A stretch of 10,382 nt of DNA from an uncultured Erysipelotrichaceae bacterium (GTDB lineage Bacteria > Bacillota_I > Bacilli_A > Erysipelotrichales > Coprobacillaceae), in the NCBI GenBank assembly GCA_937917505.1, contig CALDMQ010000104.1, positions 1 through 10,382 on the forward strand, in the 5' to 3' direction. Under the pieces are notes generated by a model. That model was not told the DNA's origin and made no database searches. It was given only the letters and a program-made list of their open reading frames with translations. This document shows positions 1 through 4,892 of this stretch, piece by piece (position 1 is the stretch's first letter; each line of letters starts with the position of its first letter). The position numbers and the translations under genes are program-made.

Positions 1-2
1 TT

Positions 3-350
3 CCAGAAGAAGATTTAGAAATAATAAAAAATGATTATAAAATAATTATTGATAAAATAAAAAATGGTAAGGCAGAAGAAATTTCTGAAGGAGATACAAA
101 CTATTTAGGTGCTTGTACTAAGGGTTCTAGTGCAAACGATTTAATAGAACAACCTTTTAGTAATGAAAAAGCAATGCGAAGAGCTTTTTGTTTAAAAAAT
201 TCTTCATATTTCATATCAATCATATCTACCAATTTTTTTCTAACTTCTAATTCTAATGCAGTAAATCTTTTTAAAGCCTTTAACTGCTTCGGTGGTAAAT
301 ACCCTTCTAACTTAGTTTTTTCTTTTTCTAACCATATAATATGCACATGA
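3..350 (+). pseudogene. 3'-truncated MutH/Sau3AI-type restriction endonuclease fragment
   Basis: The plus strand is open from the window edge (frame 3) to a TGA at 348-350. The first ~67 codons read as the C-terminal half of a MutH/Sau3AI-family endonuclease. GDTNYLGACTKG is followed by QPFSNEKAMRRAFCLK, the conserved block of Sau3AI-like enzymes, and the preceding helix (EEDLEIIKNDYKIIIDKIKNG) lines up with the helix before the last conserved block of E. coli MutH as I remember it. Such enzymes cleave at GATC. The D...ExK catalytic residues lie further N-terminal, outside the window. Similarity stops near position 203, right after CLKNS; the remaining codons to 350 are antisense to the relaxase gene and carry no family features. 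The gene is therefore broken at its 3' end. This is the only plus-strand coding signal in the window. The family call is fairly sure; whether the broken protein folds or acts is unknown. Confidence 0.75.
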
Positions 351-826
351 GGATGGAATTTATTAACGTGTAAATCCCACCACCACAAAGTGTTTTCTGG
401 TTCAAAACCAGCATATTTAAAAAACTTTGGTAATGCTTTATTCAAAGCAGCTTCCCAATCCTCTATTGAATACAATCCAATTTTTTCAGCTTCATCAAAA
501 TCAGCGATTGATAAGACATTTTCCCAAGCTAAATCTCCATCGCTATGAAAATATTTTTTTATTAGCTTTTGAAATTCTGTTCTTTTTTCATCATTATCTA
601 AGATACCTTCTGAAGTTCTTGTATAGGAAGTATGATGTGATGATGTGTAATTGAAATATCCTTCATCTTCTACAAGTTCTTGATCATGTTCTTTTGCATC
701 ATCACGACCAGTATACTCAGAATATCCAGATAGCATTTCTCCTGTCATCTTACCTTTAAATGCTGAGTTTGGTGGTGCTTGTTTACCACATTCAAAATAT
801 CTCACTTTGTCAATTTTGATTTTCAT
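101..826 (-). CDS. MobL/MOBP-type relaxase, C-terminally truncated
   Basis: Conjugative relaxase that would nick oriT and lead the strand into the recipient. The 241-aa product shows the metal-binding histidine cluster HVNKFHPHVHIIW at residues 153-165 (H153, H158, H160, H162), after a YAGFEPENTLWWW strand typical of the MobL/MobP3 group in Bacillota. The N-terminus (MKIKIDKVRYFECG) also suits this group. ATG is preceded by AGAGGTGG at a good distance. Relatives usually run to several hundred residues. Here homologous-looking sequence ends around residue 205-211, and the last ~30 residues are the antisense reading of a Sau3AI-like endonuclease gene, so this is a 3'-truncated gene with a foreign tail. 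The catalytic N-terminal domain looks complete, so partial function cannot be excluded. It is the last gene of the mobilization operon, after the 95-aa and 103-aa genes. Family call good; exact MOB subclass uncertain. Confidence 0.8.
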   Translation of the reverse strand: MKIKIDKVRYFECGKQAPPNSAFKGKMTGEMLSGYSEYTGRDDAKEHDQELVEDEGYFNYTSSHHTSYTRTSEGILDNDEKRTEFQKLIKKYFHSDGDLAWENVLSIADFDEAEKIGLYSIEDWEAALNKALPKFFKYAGFEPENTLWWWDLHVNKFHPHVHIIWLEKEKTKLEGYLPPKQLKALKRFTALELEVRKKLVDMIDMKYEEFFKQKALRIAFSLLKGCSIKSFALEPLVQAPK

Positions 827-852
827 TTTAAATTACCACCTCTTTTCTCTTT

Positions 853-886
853 AAAGTTCCAGCGTCAGCTGGATTGGGCCAACTTT
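853..886 (-). promoter_or_regulatory. Stem-loop in the relaxase leader
   Basis: An outer stem AAAGTT (853-858) / AACTTT (881-886) encloses an inner hairpin TCCAGC-GTCA-GCTGGA (858-873), separated by ATTGGGCC. In the minus-strand mRNA it sits between the 95-aa gene and the relaxase ribosome binding site (about 833-842). It is much richer in G and C than its surroundings, so it may be a conserved structure: a translational control element, a processing site, or part of a second protein-binding site near the relaxase gene. On the plus strand it is followed by six T, but nothing upstream on that strand would need a terminator. Confidence 0.4.
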
Positions 887-888
887 TT

Positions 889-910
889 TACATGGTAATT
901 TTGCCATGTT
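889..910. repeat. 22-bp palindrome, copy 1 (imperfect)
   Basis: TACATGGTAA followed by TT and TTGCCATGTT; 20 of 22 bases match the perfect copies at 4834-4855 and 5258-5279. It begins two bases after the stop codon of the 95-aa gene, in front of the relaxase leader. In the minus-strand transcript it is followed by A-rich, not T-rich, sequence, so it is not an ordinary terminator. Confidence 0.75.
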
Positions 911-911
911 A

Positions 912-1199
912 TCAAATTTTACGAATAATTAAATCTAATTTTTCATCGAGATGATTCATCATTGAGTTTTGTACTTGTGCTTGTTTTGTTAAATACAAAT
1001 CACAAAGATTCAAGACTGATTTTTCCATTTCTTCAGTAATATAAATATTCATTTCACCTTTAAGATATTGCAGGTATATTTCCATCATTTCATCTAAGAT
1101 TTGTTCTTGAGTTTTTGCAATGCCATCTTCTTTAAATTTTTTTTGAAGACTTTTAATATTCCTTACAAATTCCTCTGATACTCTAAATGTTGTAATCAT
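912..1199 (-). CDS. Small mobilization-region protein, function unknown
   Basis: 95-aa predicted helical, charged protein with no family I recognise. It starts with MITTFRVSEEFVRNIKSLQKKF and continues through a long helix-like stretch. Its ATG overlaps the TGA of the preceding 103-aa gene (ATGA, four-base overlap) and has no strong Shine-Dalgarno sequence of its own, which points to translational coupling. It lies between a likely DNA-binding relaxosome protein and the relaxase, next to the candidate oriT, so a relaxosome accessory role (MobC-like) is the best contextual guess. The first ~25 residues could form a ribbon-helix-helix beta strand and helix (TTFRVSEEFVRNI), but this is weak. The gene is real by spacing and coupling; its function is inferred only from position. 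Confidence 0.6.
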   Translation of the reverse strand: MITTFRVSEEFVRNIKSLQKKFKEDGIAKTQEQILDEMMEIYLQYLKGEMNIYITEEMEKSVLNLCDLYLTKQAQVQNSMMNHLDEKLDLIIRKI

Positions 1200-1507
1200 C
1201 TTTTTTCATCTACTTTCTTAAGTTTATCTTCAATCAACTCTTCAAATCTTGAAGTTGAATTTACAGTCCTTCTCATGAGTTCATAATCATCATTTTGGGG
1301 AAGATCTTTATTGACCTTAACCATAAGTTTTATATACTCTAATGTTCTATCAAGTGTATTTTTAATATCTTCTAATTCATTGGCCTTACTCATTGCAGCT
1401 CTCACGCAATAAGAAAGAGCCTCATCATTTGTCATCTTGTATTTCTTTTTTAATTTTTCAAATAGAAATTCATCTTCTATAGACATTGATATACGTTTTA
1501 TTGGCAT
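1196..1507 (-). CDS. Probable ribbon-helix-helix relaxosome/oriT-binding protein
   Basis: 103-aa protein. The start is placed at the ATG at 1507-1505, because AGAGGTG lies at ideal distance upstream; a GTG three codons earlier would overlap that ribosome binding site. The N-terminus PIKRISMSIEDEFLFEKLKKKY looks like a ribbon-helix-helix DNA-binding fold: a short basic beta strand with alternating residues, then two helices, the second beginning about MTNDEALSYCVRAAM. The C-terminal half is charged and helical. In many mobile elements, an RHH protein (TraJ, MobC or NikA type) encoded beside the relaxase binds inverted repeats in oriT and recruits the relaxase. This gene is the first downstream of the repeat-rich oriT candidate, so it may bind those repeats and repress its own operon. 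Fold call moderate; role inferred from position. Confidence 0.55.
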   Translation of the reverse strand: MPIKRISMSIEDEFLFEKLKKKYKMTNDEALSYCVRAAMSKANELEDIKNTLDRTLEYIKLMVKVNKDLPQNDDYELMRRTVNSTSRFEELIEDKLKKVDEKR

Positions 1508-1565
1508 ACTAATCACCTCTCTCTTATCATCAATTTACCACTCAAATATGGTAAATGGTAAAAAA

Positions 1566-1618
1566 ACAGGATAAAGGCAATGTATTACATCAATTTACCA
1601 ATTGACTTATCATTGCCT
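1566..1618 (-). other. oriT: Candidate oriT core: nick site plus inverted repeat
   Basis: On the minus strand, positions 1573-1566 read TATCCTGT, matching the MOBP/RP4-type nick consensus YATCCTG/Y; cleavage would fall between 1567 and 1566. Immediately 5' of it on the same strand is an inverted repeat, AGGCAATG (1575-1582) and CATTGCCT (1611-1618). Inside that lies a second one, TCAATT (1590-1595) TACC AATTGA (1600-1605). In RP4 and relatives the nick lies a few bases from an inverted repeat bound by the accessory protein, so the arrangement fits. The operon downstream codes for a relaxase of a compatible class. The match is by eye; a chance 8-mer is possible, but its position against the repeat makes this the best oriT candidate in the window. 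Confidence 0.55.
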
Positions 1619-1626
1619 GCTTGGAC

Positions 1627-1645
1627 AAAGCGACAACCTCGCTTT
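1627..1645. other. Perfect 7-bp stem-loop in the oriT region
   Basis: AAAGCGA (1627-1633), loop CAACC, TCGCTTT (1639-1645). It sits nine bases beyond the outer inverted repeat of the oriT candidate and is the most GC-rich part of this intergenic region. It could be a relaxase or accessory-protein recognition hairpin, or a single-strand structure formed in the transferred DNA. It has no T-run directly behind it on either strand, so a terminator is unlikely. Confidence 0.45.
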
Positions 1646-1749
1646 TCTTCAGTGTTTTTTTGATTTTGGTGTTCTTACCATTAGACTTACCACAATGTAT
1701 TACATTGAGTGGTAAGTGGTAAATTCAAATTTACCACTACTTCTACACA

Positions 1750-1992
1750 TTAAATTGAATAGTTTTCATGATTTTCTTTTTCAATTTCTTGATTTTTTTG
1801 ATTGTTTTTTTCTAAACTTTTTAAAACTTTTTCAGTTTCTTTTTCCAATTTTTTATATTGATTTTCTAAGTTACTTAACTCTTTAATTTGTAAATTAATT
1901 TGATTAATTTCTTCATCTAACTGATTTCTTTTTTCTAATTTTTTATTTTTTTCTTTATACAATTTATTAATTCTTACTTCTAGTATTTTCAT
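1750..1992 (-). CDS. Small coiled-coil protein, function unknown
   Basis: 80-aa highly charged protein, nearly all Lys, Glu, Asn, Gln, Leu and Ile, with heptad-like spacing over residues ~5-70 (for example EKRNQLDEEINQINLQIKEL). It has no signal peptide and no membrane segment. AAGGAGTG lies about seven bases before the ATG, a good ribosome binding site. It is separated from the upstream 230-aa gene by an intrinsic terminator, so it probably has its own promoter, although I could not see a clear one. It is the last gene before the oriT region. Small coiled-coil proteins of similar size occur in ICEs of Bacillota (for example DUF4315), but I cannot show membership. Real gene likely; function unknown. 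Confidence 0.65.
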   Translation of the reverse strand: MKILEVRINKLYKEKNKKLEKRNQLDEEINQINLQIKELSNLENQYKKLEKETEKVLKSLEKNNQKNQEIEKENHENYSI

Positions 1993-2021
1993 TTTTAAAC
2001 ACTCCTTTTATTTCTTAAACT

Positions 2022-2055
2022 TTAAAAAAAAAGACTTTATTTATTTTAAAGTCTT
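2022..2055 (-). terminator. Intrinsic terminator after the 230-aa gene
   Basis: Nine-base stem AAGACTTTA (2031-2039) / TAAAGTCTT (2047-2055) with a seven-base loop. On the minus strand it is followed by an uninterrupted T-run (2032-2024). It starts six bases after the TGA of the 230-aa gene and isolates that gene from the coiled-coil gene. Confidence 0.8.
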
Positions 2056-2060
2056 CAATC

Positions 2061-2753
2061 TCATAATTCAAAATTATCTTCTAAATTATCATTTATTTTA
2101 TCCAAATCAATATCAGATTCAATTGAAAAATTAAATTCAATATCATTGAGAATCATTTTATTAACAGCATCCAATTTCAGTTCTTTTTCTAAAAAAATAT
2201 AAGGAACAAGTTCTTCAAAAGCATAATGAGTATGAAATTCATTTGCAAGTTTTACCATCTCTTTCCAGTTTGTTTTATCAACTTCAAGATTATATTTTGT
2301 TTCTAAATCTTCACTCAATTCATCAAAAATGTAATCTTGAATATAGTTATCTAGTCTATCAATAATTGCTAAAACACCTTCATTAGAAATATCAAAACAT
2401 TCACTCTCAATGTCACCTAAATTGGCTCCTGTTAAGTCAATTAATTTAAGATATTTCATATTATCATTTGATGTAATAATAGTATAATCAAATTCAAAGA
2501 TACTTAAAAAATCTGTTAAAGTCATATGATTTATTATTGCATCATTAATTGCTTTAATAAATTCTTTAAAGCTTTCCTTGTTATTAAACAAATCACTGGC
2601 CACATCTTCTATACTAACAGAATACCAACCTTCTTCCATAGTTTCATCTTCTTTATAATAACAAATGATATTGTTTTTTTCTCTTGGATCTAAATTTAAA
2701 TATCCTCTTCCAATGTACTCATTAATCATTGTTTTCACATCATAAAATTTCAT
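2061..2753 (-). CDS. Conserved-looking accessory protein, function unknown
   Basis: 230-aa acidic protein starting at the ATG at 2753-2751. AGAGGTGG lies six bases upstream, whereas the longer reading frame from 2816 has no ribosome binding site and would run through the Fic terminator. I do not recognise the family. Visible features are an N-terminal MINEYIGRGYLNL segment, a EGWYSVSIEDVASDLF segment, a central stretch (KYLKLIDLTGANLGDI), and a long acidic helical C-terminal half ending NFEL. It has no membrane helix or signal peptide. A strong terminator sits at each end, so it is a single-gene unit or is expressed by read-through from Fic. Small acidic proteins on conjugative elements are sometimes antirestriction or anti-defence DNA mimics; that would be a guess here, with no motif to support it. 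Confidence 0.65.
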   Translation of the reverse strand: MKFYDVKTMINEYIGRGYLNLDPREKNNIICYYKEDETMEEGWYSVSIEDVASDLFNNKESFKEFIKAINDAIINHMTLTDFLSIFEFDYTIITSNDNMKYLKLIDLTGANLGDIESECFDISNEGVLAIIDRLDNYIQDYIFDELSEDLETKYNLEVDKTNWKEMVKLANEFHTHYAFEELVPYIFLEKELKLDAVNKMILNDIEFNFSIESDIDLDKINDNLEDNFEL

Positions 2754-2780
2754 TTTATACCACCTCTTAACTTGAAAACA

Positions 2781-2813
2781 AATAAAAAAACTCAGTTTGT
2801 TTTCACTGAGTTT
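2781..2813 (-). terminator. Intrinsic terminator after the Fic gene
   Basis: Eight-base stem AAACTCAG (2788-2795) / CTGAGTTT (2806-2813) with a ten-base loop, followed on the minus strand by seven T (2790-2784). The stem begins at the last base of the Fic stop codon, so the Fic transcript ends right behind its coding region. Confidence 0.8.
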
Positions 2814-3589
2814 CATAAAGTCATTTCATCTTCGTGTTCACTAAAGAATTCAATTTTCTTATCTAATAAATATTCCATCATACCAATATAAACATCTTGT
2901 TCAAGCAAACAAGTATCTTTTAAATAAGCATCATCATTATCATATTCTCTTAAACCACGTATATAAAAGTTCTTATTTTGATCTCTTATTATAAATGGAC
3001 ATATGCTATTTTTTAAACATTCTTTAAACATAATAATTCTTCCAACACGTCCATTCCCATCTCCAAAAGGATGGATTCTTTCAAATCGAACATGGAAATC
3101 AATGATATCTTCTAATGTTATATTTTCTTTTTCATTATACTCCTTTAAGAGAGAATCTAATTCTTCTTCTACCATTTCAGGTGGAGTTGTTTTTATAACA
3201 TTTATGAGTCCTATAATATTTGGAATTGTTTTAAAACCACCTACATTATATCTTGGATTTAATTCATCAGATGTTCCTTTTTTTAATATGACATTCATTT
3301 CAATTATCATTTCTTTTGTTAGAGTTTCATTAAAATGTTCAAGCATATAATCAAATAATCTAAAATGGTTTGTAGATTCTATTAAATCATCCATTTTTAT
3401 TGATTCTTCTTTTTTTGCAATAAAGGAATTCGTTTCAAATATCATTTCTGTTTGTTCTTCTGTTAATCTACTTCCTTCTATTTTATTAGAATTATAAGAG
3501 AAATTCACTTGTGTCCAATGATACAAATTACCTTTCATATGTGATTTCATCTGCTCATTAAGTTCTTCAGCTAACTCGTTAATATTCAT
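2813..3589 (-). CDS. Class II Fic-domain protein (AMP-transferase-like)
   Basis: 258-aa Fic protein. The active-site motif HPFGDGNGRVGR is at residues 173-184: catalytic H173, Mg-binding D177, and the N179/R181/R184 phosphate-binding positions are all intact. An N-terminal (S/T)xxxE(G/N) inhibitory motif, SNKIEG (residues 34-39, with E38), marks it as class II, in which an internal helix blocks ATP and keeps the enzyme off until released. Fic enzymes usually move AMP from ATP onto a Tyr, Ser or Thr hydroxyl of target proteins. AAGGAG precedes the ATG. The gene has its own candidate promoter at 3641-3680 and a strong terminator directly after its stop, so it is a stand-alone unit between the T4SS genes and the oriT. 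Likely roles are a stabilising toxin, a modulator of recipient proteins, or phage defence; the target is unknown. The fold call is certain. Confidence 0.97.
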   Translation of the reverse strand: MNINELAEELNEQMKSHMKGNLYHWTQVNFSYNSNKIEGSRLTEEQTEMIFETNSFIAKKEESIKMDDLIESTNHFRLFDYMLEHFNETLTKEMIIEMNVILKKGTSDELNPRYNVGGFKTIPNIIGLINVIKTTPPEMVEEELDSLLKEYNEKENITLEDIIDFHVRFERIHPFGDGNGRVGRIIMFKECLKNSICPFIIRDQNKNFYIRGLREYDNDDAYLKDTCLLEQDVYIGMMEYLLDKKIEFFSEHEDEMTL

Positions 3590-3604
3590 TTTTTTCTCCT
3601 TTGT

Positions 3605-3623
3605 ACATATGCTATTTTTTAAA
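3605..3623. repeat. 19-bp direct repeat (second copy at 2999-3017)
   Basis: ACATATGCTATTTTTTAAA occurs in the Fic leader here and, in the same orientation, inside the Fic coding region at 2999-3017 (codons around KNSICPF). The flanks differ on both sides. It may be the trace of a short duplication or gene conversion; no function is evident. Confidence 0.5.
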
Positions 3624-3640
3624 AATATTTTAATTTACGA

Positions 3641-3680
3641 ATACTTTATAAAGTATAAATTGACTCTTTACCTTCTACAA
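3641..3680 (-). promoter_or_regulatory. Candidate Fic promoter with overlapping palindromic operator
   Basis: On the minus strand, TTGTAG (3680-3675) and TATACT (3657-3652) are 17 bases apart, a fair -35 and a good -10, about 60 bases before the Fic ATG. A perfect 16-bp palindrome ATACTTTATAAAGTAT (3641-3656) overlaps the -10 box, as expected for a repressor operator. No regulator gene is adjacent, so the binding protein is unknown. Confidence 0.5.
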
Positions 3681-3711
3681 TTTTAACATATTTGCTTTTA
3701 ATATAGTAGAT

Positions 3712-4116
3712 TTATAATTCTATTTCTTCTTCTATTAGAAAATTCTTTTCTAACATTTCAATAAGAAATTCTTTAAACAAAGAAGAAGTTTTAACTCGCT
3801 CAATAATAGCATTTATTACCAATTGATCGTCTTGAATATTTAACTCGTATTCATCAGACATTCCATGTAATGATGTTCCTGTAATGAATTGAACATCTAT
3901 ATTTTCTTCATCATCTAATAGTAACATACAATTCAATTCTGTAACATTATCATAATTAATATCATATGTGCCATCCCATATAATTTCATTATCATCTGTT
4001 ATATCGTAAGACTTTGCTATAGTAATGGACTTAGAATTTTTACTTTCTAAACCATAGACATTAGACACATCGTTGATTTTAAAATATTCAAATTCCACAT
4101 TACTTTTATCGTACAT
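3712..4116 (-). CDS. Small acidic protein, function unknown
   Basis: 134-aa protein, start placed at ATG 4116-4114 because AGGTGA lies five bases upstream; a GTG three codons earlier would fall inside that ribosome binding site. The N-terminal ~85 residues read as alternating beta strands (VEFEYFKINDVSNVYGLE, SITIAKSYDI, IIWDGTYDI, CMLLLDDEENIDVQFITG), and the last ~40 form helices. It ends EEEIEL. It has no signal peptide or membrane segment. I do not recognise the family. It follows the 172-aa gene after about 30 bases and is probably co-transcribed with it. The gap of 122 bases to Fic holds the Fic promoter. Confidence 0.65.
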   Translation of the reverse strand: MYDKSNVEFEYFKINDVSNVYGLESKNSKSITIAKSYDITDDNEIIWDGTYDINYDNVTELNCMLLLDDEENIDVQFITGTSLHGMSDEYELNIQDDQLVINAIIERVKTSSLFKEFLIEMLEKNFLIEEEIEL

Positions 4117-4146
4117 TCTAATCACCTATCTTTTGCATTATTAAAG

Positions 4147-4665
4147 TTAAGATAATAGGAAATCGTCTTCCATTTCTTCTTCTAATTCATCTAACTCATC
4201 TTCTTCTATTTGTGGATTAATTATTTGTGCATGAAGTTGTTTATCATTTATAATATCATCAAATTTATCAAGATATTCTTGATCTAAAAAATGAAATTTT
4301 TTCTTTTTTTCTGACATCTTATCATCAATATAATGGTATGTTTCATTAAGTGCTATTGATTGAACCAAAGACATATCAGTCGGTTTTAAACCTTTATCCA
4401 TACAAATAAGCGACTTAATTAAATCTTGTTTATATTCAGTCATCAACATATTCATTTGCTTAAATACATTATTCATCATCTCTACTTTTAAAGTGTCTTC
4501 AATAAATTGTTCAATTGTTTTATTGAGTATTTTTTCATAATGATTTGCAGGCACTACTGTAGGACTTTGTGTTTCTGGATTGATATAAGTATATGTCATG
4601 TCCTCTATTGTTCTACACATTTCCTTTAACTTCATTTTTTGAAACTCATCAAATTGTTTTTTCAT
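4147..4665 (-). CDS. Helical accessory protein, function unknown
   Basis: 172-aa protein starting at ATG 4665-4663 (MKKQFDEFQKMKLKEM), with AAAGG about 11 bases upstream. A longer open frame to 4722 runs back through a stem-loop and is not convincing. The protein is predicted mostly helical, has no membrane segment, and ends in a strongly acidic tail (EEDELDELEEEMEDDF). A small hairpin TATAGG-GGTTG-CCTATA (4683-4699) lies directly before its ribosome binding site and could influence translation. I recognise no family. It stands downstream of a structured, terminator-like region and upstream of the 134-aa gene. Confidence 0.65.
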   Translation of the reverse strand: MKKQFDEFQKMKLKEMCRTIEDMTYTYINPETQSPTVVPANHYEKILNKTIEQFIEDTLKVEMMNNVFKQMNMLMTEYKQDLIKSLICMDKGLKPTDMSLVQSIALNETYHYIDDKMSEKKKKFHFLDQEYLDKFDDIINDKQLHAQIINPQIEEDELDELEEEMEDDFLLS

Positions 4666-4710
4666 ATTTCTATCTACCTTTCTATAGGGGTTGCCTATAT
4701 TTTTAGAAGT

Positions 4711-4779
4711 ACATAACCACAAAAAAAGTCATAGGTGGAGATGAAACATACTACCTTGACTTTATGAAGTGTGTTATGT
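4711..4779 (-). terminator. Long imperfect inverted repeat, terminator or attenuator
   Basis: Arms ACATAAC+CAC (4711-4720) and GTG+T+GTTATGT (4769-4779) enclose AAAGTCA (4725-4731) / TGACTTT (4757-4763) and AGGT (4733-4736) / ACCT (4753-4756), about 21 pairs in 69 bases. On the minus strand the inner stem runs straight into a T-run (total TGACTTTTTTTG), the shape of an intrinsic terminator. It stands between the 117-aa gene and the 172-aa gene, so it probably ends or attenuates the T4SS transcript. The outer arms extend beyond what a terminator needs, so a regulatory RNA or a DNA-binding site remains possible. Confidence 0.5.
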
Positions 4780-4833
4780 AAAAAAATATTAAATATAAAA
4801 AAAACACGAGAGAAACGAGTGTATCCATAAAAC

Positions 4834-4855
4834 AACATGGCAAAATTGCCATGTT
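4834..4855. repeat. 22-bp palindrome, copy 2 (perfect arms)
   Basis: AACATGGCAA, AA, TTGCCATGTT; the symmetry extends one more base on each side (C4833/G4856). It lies 37 bases beyond the stop codon of the 117-aa gene. On the minus strand it is followed by GTTTTAT and later by an eight-T stretch (4804-4797), so here a weak terminator role is possible, but the other two copies lack T-runs. Confidence 0.8.
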
Positions 4856-4892
4856 GCAGAAACTGTTATAAACTAAAGCAAAAAAATCTCTT

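Larger units (their letters stand above)
1534..1736. repeat. Cluster of nine TTWACCA-type heptamers
   Basis: TTTACCA or CTTACCA occurs on the plus strand at 1534, 1594, 1674, 1686 and 1730, and its complement TGGTAAA or TGGTAAG at 1549, 1556, 1710 and 1717. Two complement pairs are in direct tandem (1549-1562 and 1710-1723). Larger units appear: ATCAATTTACCA at 1529-1540 and again at 1589-1600, exactly 60 bases apart; CAATGTATTACAT at 1578-1590 and 1693-1705; and a palindrome GTGGTAAATT-CA-AATTTACCAC at 1716-1737. The cluster spans the non-coding stretch between the coiled-coil gene and the RHH gene. It is most likely the binding array of a DNA-binding protein at oriT or the mob promoter; plasmid iterons are an alternative, but no Rep gene is visible. 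Confidence 0.7.

Noticed and set aside
427..654. 75-aa plus-strand open frame
   Set aside because: Antisense to the relaxase catalytic region, no ribosome binding site; composition is that of reversed coding sequence.
1566..1750. Sigma-A promoter for the mob operon
   Set aside because: Several weak -35/-10-like words exist on the minus strand, but none has both boxes and a correct spacing, so none was annotated.
2061..2816. 230-aa protein as an ArdA-type antirestriction protein
   Set aside because: Acidic and of roughly suitable length, but I could see no ArdA motif; left as unknown.
3003..3350. 115-aa open frame on the plus strand
   Set aside because: Fully antisense to the Fic gene, which has an intact catalytic motif; no ribosome binding site.
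4732..4764. Tiny plus-strand reading frame MKHTTLTL after AGGTGGAG
   Set aside because: It looks like a leader peptide, but no plus-strand gene follows and the bases are explained by the inverted repeat of the minus-strand terminator.
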